Assembly (NCBI GenBank): GCA_004026145.2
Contig: CP034975.1
Coordinates: 12,153,418 to 12,217,417, forward strand
DNA: 64,000 bases
Origin: Takifugu bimaculatus
Lineage: Eukaryota > Chordata > Actinopteri > Tetraodontiformes > Tetraodontidae
Reading direction: 5' to 3'
The notes beneath the pieces are model-generated. The model saw only the letters and a program-made list of their open reading frames with translations. It had not been told where the DNA came from and searched no databases. A program made the translations under genes and the position numbers. This document shows positions 36,301-48,250 of the stretch, piece after piece. Within the stretch, counting starts at the first letter, position 1. Each line of letters begins with the position of its first letter.

Positions 36301-38917
36301 GGCGACTTTTCAGCGTGGAGCTCAACACCTTAAACCCCCGTTTTCGTTTGCTTTTCTCAAACTTGGAGCTGATCAGATAACTTTTCTGACGTGTGAAGAA
36401 ATGTCATCATCGAGGGGATATTTGTGCTGGGATGTACGTCATAAACCAGCACCTACGGATCACTGGGCTTGTGGCTCTCGTGGGCAACATTCACATTGTT
36501 AGCCACATGATTGAATACAGTCAGTTATATTTGTATTTTATCAGTTACAGTCGTAGCTACACGTGACTTTTAGAGCACCTAAACGTGAAAGTAATAACAC
36601 TAAGTGGGCATTTCTGGACAGCAGATAACAATAAGCTCCTGTTTTCCCGTATGTAACTTTGTTGGAGATTATTGATTTACCAACAGCTCTTTTACAGGAG
36701 TGTATAATAATAAATGGCATCATGAATCCGAGACAACAGCGAGCTGGCGGGTGCGGTCATGTGACCGAGTGGAGCGGAGGTAAAGGGACTCCAGAGCCTC
36801 TGAATGCAGAACTGAAGATTTAGTGACACGAGTTCAGAAAACAGAACGTTTCATCCAACCCAACTGAGCAGAAGGGGAAGAAGCTGCCCGGGCTGGGTCA
36901 GACGAGACCCGGACACCCGCAGCAGGACCCACACACCCTCTACTGTGCACGTTTCCCCACTCTCGGGACAGTCTGACTGCGGGGATTCCTGGAGGAAAAT
37001 GGGAATTCCATTTACCTGCAGTCACACTACTCCCAGCATTGTGAAAGCCTTGGAATTACACAAATAATTACCCTTTATTTTTCTTTACGTGGCAAATAAT
37101 TACAATAAGTTCTGGATGAAATGTTGGTCTGATACGGCAGCAGCAGTTTTCAGTGATTTATTGGTGTGATGGGATGTATTTCAGAGCGACTGAGGCTCCT
37201 GCTTGGATGCTGACGGAACATTACAGCAGGTTCTGCTCTCAGAAACCGGTCATGTGACCACTGCAGCGGAAGCGTCCATGTGAGCAGCTACATCTGCATA
37301 TTTAGCTGTGGATTTGTTCACGTACCAGAGATTCCAAGAGTGAACACCACCCTCGGAACGCCAAAGCAGCCTCCGAAACGCCGTTATCTGTTAACGTGTT
37401 GGACGACCCTACGGCGTGCATATGCCGGCGGACGCCGTACAGCGTGGAACTGAAAATGGACAAACCCGAAGCAGGCTGTAGACACCAGAAGGCCTCGTGC
37501 TGCACGTGTAGCACCAACACCAGCTGGCAGCGACGCGGCGTGGAGGCATCTGCTGTGCTGTCTGTTCTTTAACAGCCGCGTGCGTCAATATTGAGCCGTG
37601 GAGATTCATATCTGACAACATTCACGCTTCTCCCTCCAAATTCCGGAACCCGGCGTGAGTCCTTGGGTTTTTAAAAAAATAACGCCGAAGCGTTAAACAG
37701 GGACGCGTCGCGTCATCGCGGCTGTTAGGGAATTCAGCGGCAAATTTATTGCCCTTTCACCTCTAAATGTTATTCAACGGTGGACAAAGGCAGGTTATGA
37801 AACAGCGGCAGTGGGGGGAGGGGCCAACACTCTAGACGGTGTCACCAATTTCTTCATTATGTAAACATTATGTAAATATTTAATAAGTATAGAGAGAGGA
37901 CGATTATTTTGGAAAGATACACACACCCCCACTGCTTCAGGTTACCTATTTAGACGATATTCTGAAGATATAAATACTATGTGGCTCCGGGGGGAGGGGT
38001 AAATGTGCTGGTTAGGTAATGAGGTGTGGGGCATCATATAACGGTCTGACCTCAGACGGGAGTGGCGCCCCCTATCGGTGACACGGTACAACTACAGTGC
38101 CGAAATATAGGTCACCTGTCTGGAACTCATCAACTTCAAAAAATACCTGATGTTAAACACAAATATATGTAAAGAGGTTCCTCTTACCTAGGTCAACAGC
38201 GGCGTTCAGCTTCTCCAGAGCGGCGGGGAGATTCTGTTTTTTCCACAAAACCTCCCCTTCGATCCAAAACTTCCTGCCTTTGCTCTCGGACCCGAAAAGT
38301 TTATCCAGCAAGCCGCCGAGAACAACGTTCAGCCTCCGTCCGTTGGGCAGAGCGTCTATTTTATTCAGCTTCTGCCTGCAGCTGCCGCAGTCCTCGGCGG
38401 GGTTGTCCTCCAAGCACCGCTTGCAGAACGTGTGTCCGCACTCCACCGTGGTGGGCTCGTACAGGAGGCTTCTGCACAGGCGGCACGAAAACAGATCCAG
38501 CGGCTCCTCGTCCCCGTCCACGGCGGTCCCGTCCTCCTCGTTGCTGCCGTGTCCGTTCAACCCCCCCAGTTCTTTCTCACGGAGGGTCCGGGCGATGGTT
38601 TCCACCAGGAAGGGCAGCTCCTCCGGGCGCAGCCTGCACAGGCGAGCCGCAGAGCAGTACGCGTCGAGCGCCTCGGATATCCGCCCGGCACGGGCCAGGG
38701 AGTCGGCCTTCCTCAGACACAAGCCCCTGTCAGGTTGGTGGAGGTCAGCGAGCTGGGAGCTGTAGATCTCCACAGCCAGGTTAAAGTCCCCAGCCCGGCA
38801 GGCTTCCTCTGCCACCTCCAGCATTTCGGGACAGATGCCCGCAGCCTTCGGGTCGGAGAGAGGGTGGACGAAGAGCTCGCCCTGGTGAGCTCGAACCTCC
38901 GTCTCCATCCCCGTCAC
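33389..38917 (-). CDS. lonrf2: lonrf2, LON peptidase N-terminal domain and RING finger protein 2 (complete)
   Basis: This is a RING-type E3 ubiquitin ligase of the LONRF family, involved in clearing misfolded protein. Exons (minus, 1 to 12): 38188-38917, 35878-35996, 35674-35796, 35434-35589, 35121-35331, 34827-34926, 34600-34714, 34403-34524, 34132-34318, 33908-34042, 33658-33807, 33389-33547. They total 2307 nt, or 768 residues plus TGA, close to the roughly 750 usual for LONRF2. All phases agree. Residues 35-115 are TPR-like helices. RING 1 has C145, C148, C160, H162, C165, C168, C177 and C180. RING 2 is at about 475-512 (ECSLCMRLFYEPVATPCGHT). The Lon N-terminal domain starts near 564 (VPIFVCTTAFPTIPCPLHVF) and ends with TSLKDRLIAIRRVLIFVTRK. 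Paralogues LONRF1 and LONRF3 are similar; LONRF2 is chosen from synteny. A second in-frame ATG is three codons downstream, so the exact start is uncertain. Confidence 0.92.
35997..38187. other. lonrf2 intron 1, nothing recognised
   Basis: This is the 2.2 kb intron after the first, RING 1-containing exon. I see no nested gene, long microsatellite or retroelement match. Short open frames on both strands show no recognisable family. It is the only large intron in the gene. Confidence 0.6.
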
Positions 38918-39611
38918 CGAATGGGAACTATAATAAACTTCGGAGCGAAGCTAGTTAATAAGAGTCTGGCGAAAGCAGACGTAACTTCCCTCGGTGCTCG
39001 AACATCATAACCATCATAACCATAACATCATTAGCATTTGCTCTCGACCCGACCAGCCGGTTGTATCACCACCTCGATAGTGGCCATCGGAAGTAGGTTA
39101 GGACCGGTTCTGAGTCATGACCTCAACCTCGATAAAATAGGGCACCTATGTAACATCGCCGGCCCGTGTCAAAGTCCCTCCAACAGCTGGCGAGCGCTGC
39201 CGGGCCAATTACGCCGCGCCGGGACGCGCTTTCGGTGCCACCACCGGCCGCGTCTGATAAGGAACAGGAGAGGAATTTACTGCCCTCGTGTCAATAAAAA
39301 CAAACAGTTTGTTTTCAAAAAGGAAAACTCGCCGCTACAAAAACTAACTTTGGTTTAAGAGGAATACTCGGTGACACTATAGCATGTAAAGCGGACAGCT
39401 ACTGGGCAAAGTCCTCGGTGCTCAGCAAATGAGATTATATTCTAAGATACTGCAGCCGGCCAAACTAAAGTCAATTTGACGTTTCAGAACGATTTATAAT
39501 ACGTGACACTAAAGGTAGATGATTTTTGTCTTGGCTATTTTGTCTGACAAACCCCGAGTGATCGCGGCTGTAATTTTTATGCAAGAGACCCCGGTGCAGT
39601 AAGACCATTAG

Positions 39612-39631
39612 CTAACATTAGCTAATGTTAG
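39612..39631. repeat. perfect 20-bp palindrome
   Basis: CTAACATTAGCTAATGTTAG equals its own reverse complement. A further GCTAAC copy follows at 39638-39645, so this may be a small cluster of TTAGCTAA-type motifs. It may be a dimeric protein-binding site or chance in AT-rich DNA. Confidence 0.85.
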
Positions 39632-39899
39632 ACCTGGTAGCTAACACCGAATCGGCTTTTGCTCGTCCGCAAACGAATTCTTAACGGCACGACGTTTCAA
39701 ACCTCGCATGAAATGGACGAATCCAGGAGTAATTTCCTCTTCTAAGGAAAACAAATATAAACACAGGGGTACTCCCTCTTGGTCGCTAGCCAGCTAGCTT
39801 CGGGAGCTAGAGGTTGTTCCCCCTTTAGATTCCCATGTAGTTACGGTTCAGAGAAACAAACTAGCGCAGGGTGTCACATGACCCCGACGCCGCGCTCCC

Positions 39900-39929
39900 A
39901 TTGGTCGGTTATGTGGCTCGCTTATATAA
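39900..39929 (+). promoter_or_regulatory. promoter-like ATTGG plus TTATATAA arrangement
   Basis: An inverted CCAAT box at 39900-39904 and a TATA-like TTATATAA at 39922-39929 are spaced as in some vertebrate promoters. A TCACATGACC motif (E-box-like) lies just upstream at about 39874. The plus-strand frame that follows is short and unrecognised, so the target is unknown. Confidence 0.25.
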
Positions 39930-40100
39930 CGCGATAATATTGTATAACCGCGACATCGCGGACGACTGTAAAGTTATTCGGAACAAGCTCACTTTTCTTC
40001 CTCCTTACCTCCGTTTTACATTTTATACGTCAAGCAGGTTCGCTCACCTTGAGTAAAATGGAATTGTATGTTCCTTCGGCTCGAACTGTCACTTTAATCT

Positions 40101-43100
40101 CGCTTTCTGGGATCGATTTATTTAGTTTAGTTTTATGTAACACTTTATATAAGCCTTGTTTTTTCGCCTGGTTTTGAAACTGCTCCACATTCTATATGAT
40201 ACTTATGAAACCAATATGGAGAATACTAATTTTTATGACACCACCTATACAGGTTATATATGTGTGAACACTGATATTATTTGCAGCAGGTAACTCCAAT
40301 AGCTGTGACCCAGTTCGGGGAAGGGATCTGCAGAACCCAATGACAGACAATCCTTTTTGGATCACTGCAGAGGAACTCCAGGCTGCTTCCAGGGTCAGGC
40401 TTGACCTGTATGGCCATATGTTACCTAAGACACCCATCAACCTGGCAAATTGGCCAGCCTGCTGTGTGTACTGGTGTGTTATTTCCCAACAGATTGCAGG
40501 CAGCAGATAGAACATGAAGAATGAGGACAATGGTGGGACAGCACGGGGACAGCAGACTGGATCTACAGAGTTCATTTCACAGGGTGGCTGATGAAATATG
40601 TTTGCACGGGTATCATTCCAACATGGCGTTGTTGTTGTTACTGTGCAATAGCCCCCAAATCCCAGAACGACCAGACATCGCTTTGGATGATGAGTACATT
40701 CTAATAAATCTATTGGCTTTATGTTTTCATCCCTTACATATTCGATTCTAATTAGGGCAAAAACACACTTTAATGCTAGTTTATAATATTTATTTTTTTT
40801 GTCAAAACTCCAAAATAAACATTTGAAAGGCCAAAAAGGTTACCTTCTGAATAACATACAGAAATTACTAAAAGGGAGACCGAGGACAGTATAATTATAC
40901 AGAAATGATTTCATCTCTGTTAAACATCCACATCAATGTTTCGAGACACAAACAAACCACTGAATTCCTCCCGGTATCAGTATCTGGCCATGGCTGCCAG
41001 CATGAGCTGCTATTCACATGCTAATGAAATGCTCTGCAATTATCAAAGTATTAGTCAAATCTGCTATTTGATCATTTACTCTCCTTGAGTTTCTACCCTC
41101 AGTCCTCTTGAAGGATTAGCCATTTAGTGATACAAAGAACAACAGAAACATATAGTTTTTAGCCATTTTTAGGACACTGGCTCGATATTATGTATCTGGG
41201 ATGACTAGTAGTGGTTTTTTCATGGTCACATGCAACATGGACACAACCTTCTTTTCTTTCTTACGACACAGGCTTGGGTGACCTACATTTAACATTCAGC
41301 CACAGTGTTTTATAATTTGCCTAAATCCTGTCAATGCAGCGCGTTAGCACTGGGTTACAGTGAATTCCTTTTCTCCCAGCAGTAAAGCAAACCCCCGTCT
41401 TCAGATCACAGTTCAGCGAAACAAGGAGAAGAGCTGAAAGAAGGCGACGGGGCTCTCTGCCACTGAGAAAACAAGGTGAAGCTACTGGAACGACTGGTTT
41501 GGTACCTGTGAGCTGATTTAGACTCATCGGGATTAAAAGAACAGTCTCAGGTCCAAGGATGAAGAAAACGTTATTAAACAGGAAAAACATCATGTTTCTA
41601 GCCCATTGTACAACAACCACAAATCATTTTTATTATGGTCTTATGATCTGTTGTTATTGTTTTATGCTCATTGACACAGTAATAGTATGCTCTTTATATC
41701 ACTATAATGCCTGTTTAAAATAGCCTGATAAACTCAGTTTGCAATTATCTTTGTATTTGTCATTTTATTTGCAGCACATCCATAAAAAGACATTAAAAGA
41801 CAAACCATGACCTTTGGCAAAGGTCCCCTGTAATGAGAATTACCAACAACTCCAGTAAACACAACAAAGACTTCCCTTAAACTCACAACCTGCGATGGTC
41901 GGTCTGGTTGCTTATTGTTTTATATGTTTCCTGCAATAAATTTGTTATCTTGCTTCTGAAAGCTTCAACAATAAAATCGTGGAATCCTGCTCACAGAGTT
42001 CTTTTAACAACCTGTTTAAAATGAGCAGGTTTTATTTGAGTTTTTCTTAACAGTCCCAAAACTGTCAGATTTCCCTTTTCCCTTTATTTTTCCAGTCATT
42101 TGGAGAAGAATAGCAGATTTTTATACCGTGAGCACATGATGTTGTGTTGTGATTATGCAGGCAGGAACACGTGAGCGCCTGCTCGGCTGTTCGGAGAGCG
42201 GTCAGAGCTCCAGGAGGAGAGCGAGTCTCAATAATGTCCTTCAATCTGCCGATTGTCCCTGTTTTCAGTGCAGGAAAAAGGCTGAAAAGAAAGAAAGCAC
42301 ATCATTACTGAGGCCATGTTTCTTTACAGGTGGTTCAAAATGTAATTCGAAGGTATACCTGAAAGCATTTTCTTGCATTATCCTCGTTGTCATGTTTTTG
42401 TCATCTGTAGTATCTGTGGAGGCAGAGGGTGATCATAGTTTGGACCACACGTGAGTCCTGGTCTGAACACTGTGTTTTTTTATATTATTTTCTAATGGAA
42501 TCATCACTCATTTACTTGCAAACAAAGTGCAAATCCTGTGTGTCACCTGTGTCACCTCCACTCCCACATATATTTAAATGATTAAAGGATTACAACACAA
42601 AGAAAGCAAAGGGATTTTTATACAATGAAATCAAATAATTCAATCTTTAAAACAATATTAACATTTTGAAACTGGAGAATGTTGCAAACCGCCTGACAGA
42701 TTCCAGATAAACGGCTCCTCCATCCACAGAAGGAGAACCTTAAAACGAAAGATAAACAAAAGGCTTCACAATAAAAAGATCAATAAAAAGAACCTACAAG
42801 GAAGCAGAAAGAGAAGTTCGCCGCTTCAGAGTGTCTCTGACAGTTTAGCGGCGTATCGATGTGAAGATTGCAACGTTGGTATTATTAAATCGGGAGGGTT
42901 GTATAACCGGAACTCGCTCCATTGTCATCACGCTTTCTCTGCAGAGTGCATGATGTCCTTTATCAGCAACACGTGACTCTGATGCCATTCAGGAAAAATG
43001 TACGCGCCCAGGCACGGGTGCACACACACACATACACACACACACGCACGCGCGCACACAGCACCTGTCGGCCAGGTCAAGGGTGTGATTTTCAGTTGGC

Positions 43101-43994
43101 GTGAGTGAATAATGAGGGAGGAGAGCAGCAACATGTGAGCGCCTGTCCTGCTGGCACATGAGACAGGAGGGGTGGAGGACTGGGCTCCACGGTTGCCACG
43201 GAGACCAGAGCAGTCACATTTACCCCCTACACCAAATGAGCGCACGCACAAGTGCCTAAAAGGGACAGTGATCAGCATGTTCCTTCTCATTTCGGCTCCC
43301 GTCTCTCCTGTCCGCATCCTCTGATCGGAGCCGATAAAACTCCCTTCCTCGTGTGTTCTCTCTTTGCACCGACTGTGTTTGAATAGCACGTTAGTCAGAT
43401 TAGCCTCCTGCTCATTAAAGAGAAGCGTCCACACACACGCCTGGCCCTGGGGCACCAGGGGGCCGCTCCGTATCTGAGGCGCAATGATTAGTAGCAGGTT
43501 TTTGTGATGACCCTGTTTATGATCCGTCCGACCACCCTCCATCTTTACAGGTAAATTAACTGTGTGCACTCACGCATGCAGAAAATTAAAGAAAAATCTG
43601 TTTTTAGAATGTGCTGTTAATCATATTTGTGTCAAGGCAGATATAATGTATGATGATATAAAATTATTCAAATTGAAGTACTAATAACACGGAATTTCAT
43701 TATGCTTTCAAACTTTTAATTCAATTTCCCCTTATATCAGACTCGCCACTAGATGACACTCTCAGGACAGGCGATGCGCAGCTGGGATCACGTGGCTGTG
43801 GTAACTAAGCAAACACTGTCGAAATCCGCGTGTTTGTGTGCGTGTGACTGATCTTGTAGTTGCTACATATTGATTAACAAAATATTCATTCCACCAGCAA
43901 AGTGGGGACATTTTTCAGGTCCACACAACTTCAAAGCATTGTCTGAGGGTTAAGACGTGATTTTAAGGTTGACGCTGTGTGTGTGTGTGTGTGC

Positions 43995-44050
<56 letters not shown>

Positions 44051-47000
44051 AACTGATAACTTTAAACTCTAGTGTCGTGCACGGAAACAACTTGTTTAAT
44101 TTTGACATCTAAAGGTCACATATATCCAGGTTCTATTGTCCAGCTCAAATAAAAGACGTGGCCTCTAAAACTCTATAGATAATTTGATTCCACCATTTAC
44201 TGGACACCAGCTCCCATCAGTGCTGCTGGAGCTGATTCCTGGAACCTGCTGTGACTAATGAGATCATAAAGATGCACTTGGCTATGAGTTATGAGTCATG
44301 CAGACTCTAACCTACAGGAGACTCACGTTCAAACGTCACAAAAAACACAAGAATGTTGGGAGTCGAGCAGCCAACAGGAAAAAGAGTCCCGGGGAATCTT
44401 CAGGGCAGGCGTTAAGGCCTGTTTGGATCATTAGAAAAACAACGTGAATGACTAAGATTGATGCGTCCTATCTAAGCAGACATCTGGTTCCTCCTCCTGG
44501 ACGACAGCACACGGCAAAATTTGAGGAATTTCCAGGAATTCATGTGTAAAATTTACACAATGTGCAAAGGCCCATAGACACACACACACACAAATGTAGC
44601 AGCCAGAAAAAAACAAAAACTATATAAAGGAGATTTCTATTTGACCTTTGAGTGTCGACAGTGCAGGGTGCTGACGCGTCACACTCTCTTCTTCTGGGTG
44701 CCTCCAATCAACACCAGCAGTAGATGGCGTTTCTCACACCTGTTACCCACCTGAGTATTAGCCTGAAGTATTATACCTGAAGGTGACATGAAGTCTAAAA
44801 CAGGTTGAAACATTCAACTGGTCCAAGTAAAATGTGCTGGTGCTTGTGAATCGCTACTTTCAGTAGATTGTAAAAGCTTAAGAAGTTCAAAATGCCTTCT
44901 ATAACCACGTATATCTATTATACATATATTTAACGCTTCATAAGCCCTAACGAAAAAATGCTATCGTGTAAACGAACCTGAAATAACCGTTGGCACACAA
45001 ACGCACCACATGAGGGAAGACAAGGTGAATATAGATACAGGAAATGTTGAAGCAAAATGAGATCCTTTACAATGGAAATCAAATATGTAAACCAGTTCCA
45101 CATCATAAAAAGGTGAAAAATTCCAGGCTCACGATGAAAGGAGGTGCAGCTTCCCCCTGATTCTGGCTGTGTGGAATAACCCAATAAAGGAAGCTGCTGG
45201 TCTGACTGATGGATGATGTTTGTCTGACTGTCTGACGGCCGTCATTTAACAGGGCATCATCTTTAATTTAGTTGCTGCCTTATTGGACTTCAGGGCTGGA
45301 TGATCAATGTCCTTTCATTAGAAGTGCTAAAAGCAGCACAACATAGGCAGGAAGTTTGATTCTTAAGCCAAGTAATTCTCCCCAGTTTTGCTGCACTCGT
45401 GATTGTTTTGGCTTTGACGTCCCGATAAAGTGGGTTTTATTGACGCTGCGGGATGGGCGGCTCATCAGACAGGCCACATATTGTCTGTGTAAATCATCCA
45501 TCTAGTCAGAGGCAGAGGAAGCACATTTCCTTAGGTGGGAAAGAACGGCCATTTAATCAGTTTAATCACTTAGTCTGAACCTGAAAAGCAAGAATACGGA
45601 GACTAAAAAGACTAACAACTCTGTTCTGAGGGCATTTAAATAATAAAACAGAAGAAAAAGATGGCCATTATCAGCATAAATCTAAACATTTACTCTTTAC
45701 TTGCTCACAAGTTAACGTGTGTCACAGTCTTGTTAACCCCTTTAATCAGAAATATATCAAATAGTCTGTTTCTTCTTGACAACTATTTTGCGCACTTAAC
45801 ATGACAAAGTCGTAGAATATTGAGAAGAAATACATTAGTAGAACTTGTGTCACGGTGAAGATCACTCTACGGTGGATCTCTATTCCCGCCACTAGATGGG
45901 GCCAGATCTAACACACTGGAGCGTAAAAGGAGCCACCGGATCAAAGCTGTGATTCAATCCAATGTGGAGATCTGCTGAGACTTCAAACAGAATAAATCTG
46001 TGCATGTTTCTGATCAAGGCTGCTCAGAAGGAAAAGATTCCTGCATTTTCAGGTTTATTGGCGGAATGAGGCAGTTGTTTTGAGCTCCTGCTCGACTGGG
46101 ATGTGCAGGTGTTGGAGGAGACGTTCAGGGACAACCGAACAACTGTCAGCGGTAAATTCTTGACTCTCTGCGCAGTGATGGAGAGAATGGAAAAGGGACA
46201 GTTATGTGCAGTGGGAACGATTGTGTCTCTCGACGGTTCACTCTCACAAACGCTGAATTTGTGCCTGATTTTCTTCAAATATCTAAAGCTGAAACAGCCA
46301 AAGGAGAGTAAAAAAGGAGTATTTTACCTACTGACTGCTGGAATCACCAAATAATAAACAAACTACACACAAATAAACTGATAAATATGGATGTTATAAT
46401 CATTTTAGCTATGGGTTGTTTAAAAATTGCATTAGTAATAGACAACTATATCAAAAAAGTTGGAGCAACCTCAGTTTAATCGAGTTAGCGCTTCATATAT
46501 ATATATACAAGTATATACTATATATATACTTTTTTATTTTTTTTTGTCTGTGTATTCCAGCCCACAATTGAATTATCTGGCCACGTGGGAAATGAACACA
46601 GAAAGTTGTTCATTTTCATCAGCGTCCTTGTTCTCTTACTTTCTGCTGCACAGCATCTATTTTTTTCCCTCCATCTCTGTTCTCGCGCCCCCTCAGCACC
46701 AGTCGTCAGCGTCCTCTGACTCACATCAGTGTTTGTTAATGGAAGGCATCTGTCTCCAGCCACACATTCGTCCTGCTGCTGAGGAGGCCCCTCTGCCGCC
46801 TGGTGTGAAAAAGAATCACATCAAATTGCTCTTTTATAAAAAAAAAAAAAAGGGCCCTTATTAATGAGTAAGAGCGCCTGCTGCGTTGCTCAGCTTGCAG
46901 CTTTAGTCAGAAAGAAGCCAATAAAGCCCAGAAACAGGCGCTAGATCAATACTTTCAAAGAATTTAGATTATTAGTAGTGCTGGAATGTATTCTGCACCA

Positions 47001-47790
47001 TTGACCACCACTGATCTGAGAAGTTCCCAGAGTAAATTTAGGGATTTATTACTTGATAACTGGTATAAACAGTGTAAATGTCACACTGGAAGATTTTGAT
47101 TCTAAATGTTGCAATTAATGGGCTAAAACCAGAATCTAATTCACTCAAAATTGGGCTTCATTGAAGCAGGAATCAGCTGGTCCTCTCTCAATTACACTTA
47201 AGCAAAGGGATTGTGGCGGCTTGAATTCAGTGGGGGGAAGAAAAATCGGAACTTGATCCTGTTAGATCATTATAGCCTAATTTGGCCACAACTCACGGCC
47301 GCGCCAGGGTGGAGCGCAGCCCTGGATGTAACATTCCCGGAGCGACACTTGGGCTGCATCGACCACATGAGATGTGACAGTCTGAGTCATTTTAAAGGTG
47401 AGGCCACGCTGACTTACGGCTTTAATAAGGGCCCGAGCATTGATGTGCTGCAACACAAAGGGATGTGGACTCATTACTGCTGTGGCTTGATACGCACCCG
47501 GACCAGAGACAGGCTATCGGCAATATAAGTCAGCTGCTGGTCACCTCACCCCCCCCCCCCCACATCAGGCCTGTTCTTTTTGGTACATGTGTTGGAGGAA
47601 GGGCGAGTAGGCTGTTTTCCTCAAATCGCTGAATCGTCATTAGGAAGGTGGGGAATTAATGAGTCAGATGAATCCCCCTACCGCCACCCTCCCTGGCTCA
47701 GTTCGTACCCAAATCTCATGGAGTGCATGAGTGGTATGAGTCATGTGACCACTGTGGAACAGTGACTCAAATGACCACGGCGTGGAAGGA
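40101..47790. other. intergenic region upstream of nms, no gene recognised
   Basis: I searched both strands for CHST10, which lies between LONRF2 and NMS in human, and for other genes, without finding any convincing exon. Open frames such as the 213-codon minus frame at 42928-43569 contain CA-repeat translation and have no family resemblance. The sequence is AT-rich with scattered microsatellites, including a TA-rich run at about 46494-46530 and an A run at 46839-46850. Confidence 0.5.
43976..44050. repeat. compound (TG)n-(GA)n-(GACA)n microsatellite
   Basis: TG units interrupted by one CG pass into a short GAGAGA run and then about seven GACA/CAGA tetranucleotide units. Confidence 0.97.
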
Positions 47791-47799
47791 CGTAAGCTC

Positions 47800-48250
47800 A
47801 GCTTGAGTAAGTTAATTTAGAGCCCAAATTCACAAACACTGGTTTACAAACTGCACTGCTGTGACCTCTTCTGTCCTTAGACCCTCGAACTGAGTCAGGA
47901 AAAACATTAAAACCCTGAAGGAGAGCCCCCAGATGAGGGATCCGTCTCCCTGGGACGGGCAGACAAGCAGTACTGAAGACACATGCAGAGACCATCAGCA
48001 TTAACATCAGTAAAATACAGTTTCTGGTCATTATCATTACCAATATTGGCTGTATTCCAGTCTGTCCATAGATGGTAATAGAAAAGAAGGTAAATAAGAG
48101 GGAGCGAGAGCATGAAGAGCCTTACAGATGAGGAGGATTTTAAATTCTACTCTACGTTTTACAGGGATGTAGAGAAGAACTCTCTTTTCCTGGTTCTACA
48201 CCTCAGCAGCTGCATTCTGGACCTGCTGTAGAGTCTTTAATGGCTTGTTT
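47800..48250 (-). mobile_element. non-LTR retrotransposon 3' fragment (Rex1/L2-like)
   Basis: Read on the minus strand, about 48080-48170 translates to VEFKILLICKALHALAPSYL. This matches the conserved C-terminal peptide FKILLLVYKALHGLAPSYL of fish Rex1/L2-type reverse transcriptase ORFs. Downstream in the same sense comes a degenerate 3' untranslated segment with the phrase cagttcgagggtctaagga and an end near 47810. Stops before the conserved peptide and the missing reverse transcriptase core show a 5'-truncated, dead copy. The clade assignment is from memory of the family and is tentative. Confidence 0.55.

Larger units (their letters stand above)
38918..40100. promoter_or_regulatory. lonrf2 upstream region with a separate CCAAT/TATA-like segment
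   Basis: The first few hundred bases upstream of the lonrf2 ATG carry scattered CpGs and no TATA box on the minus strand. Farther out is a 20-bp palindrome (39612-39631). On the plus strand, 39900-39929 has ATTGG (an inverted CCAAT box) followed about 20 bases later by TTATATAA. I do not recognise a gene that these would serve. Confidence 0.35.

Noticed and set aside
42928..43569. Minus-strand 213-codon open frame
   Set aside because: It runs through a CA-type microsatellite (Cys-Val repeats), shows no family similarity and has no flanking gene signals.
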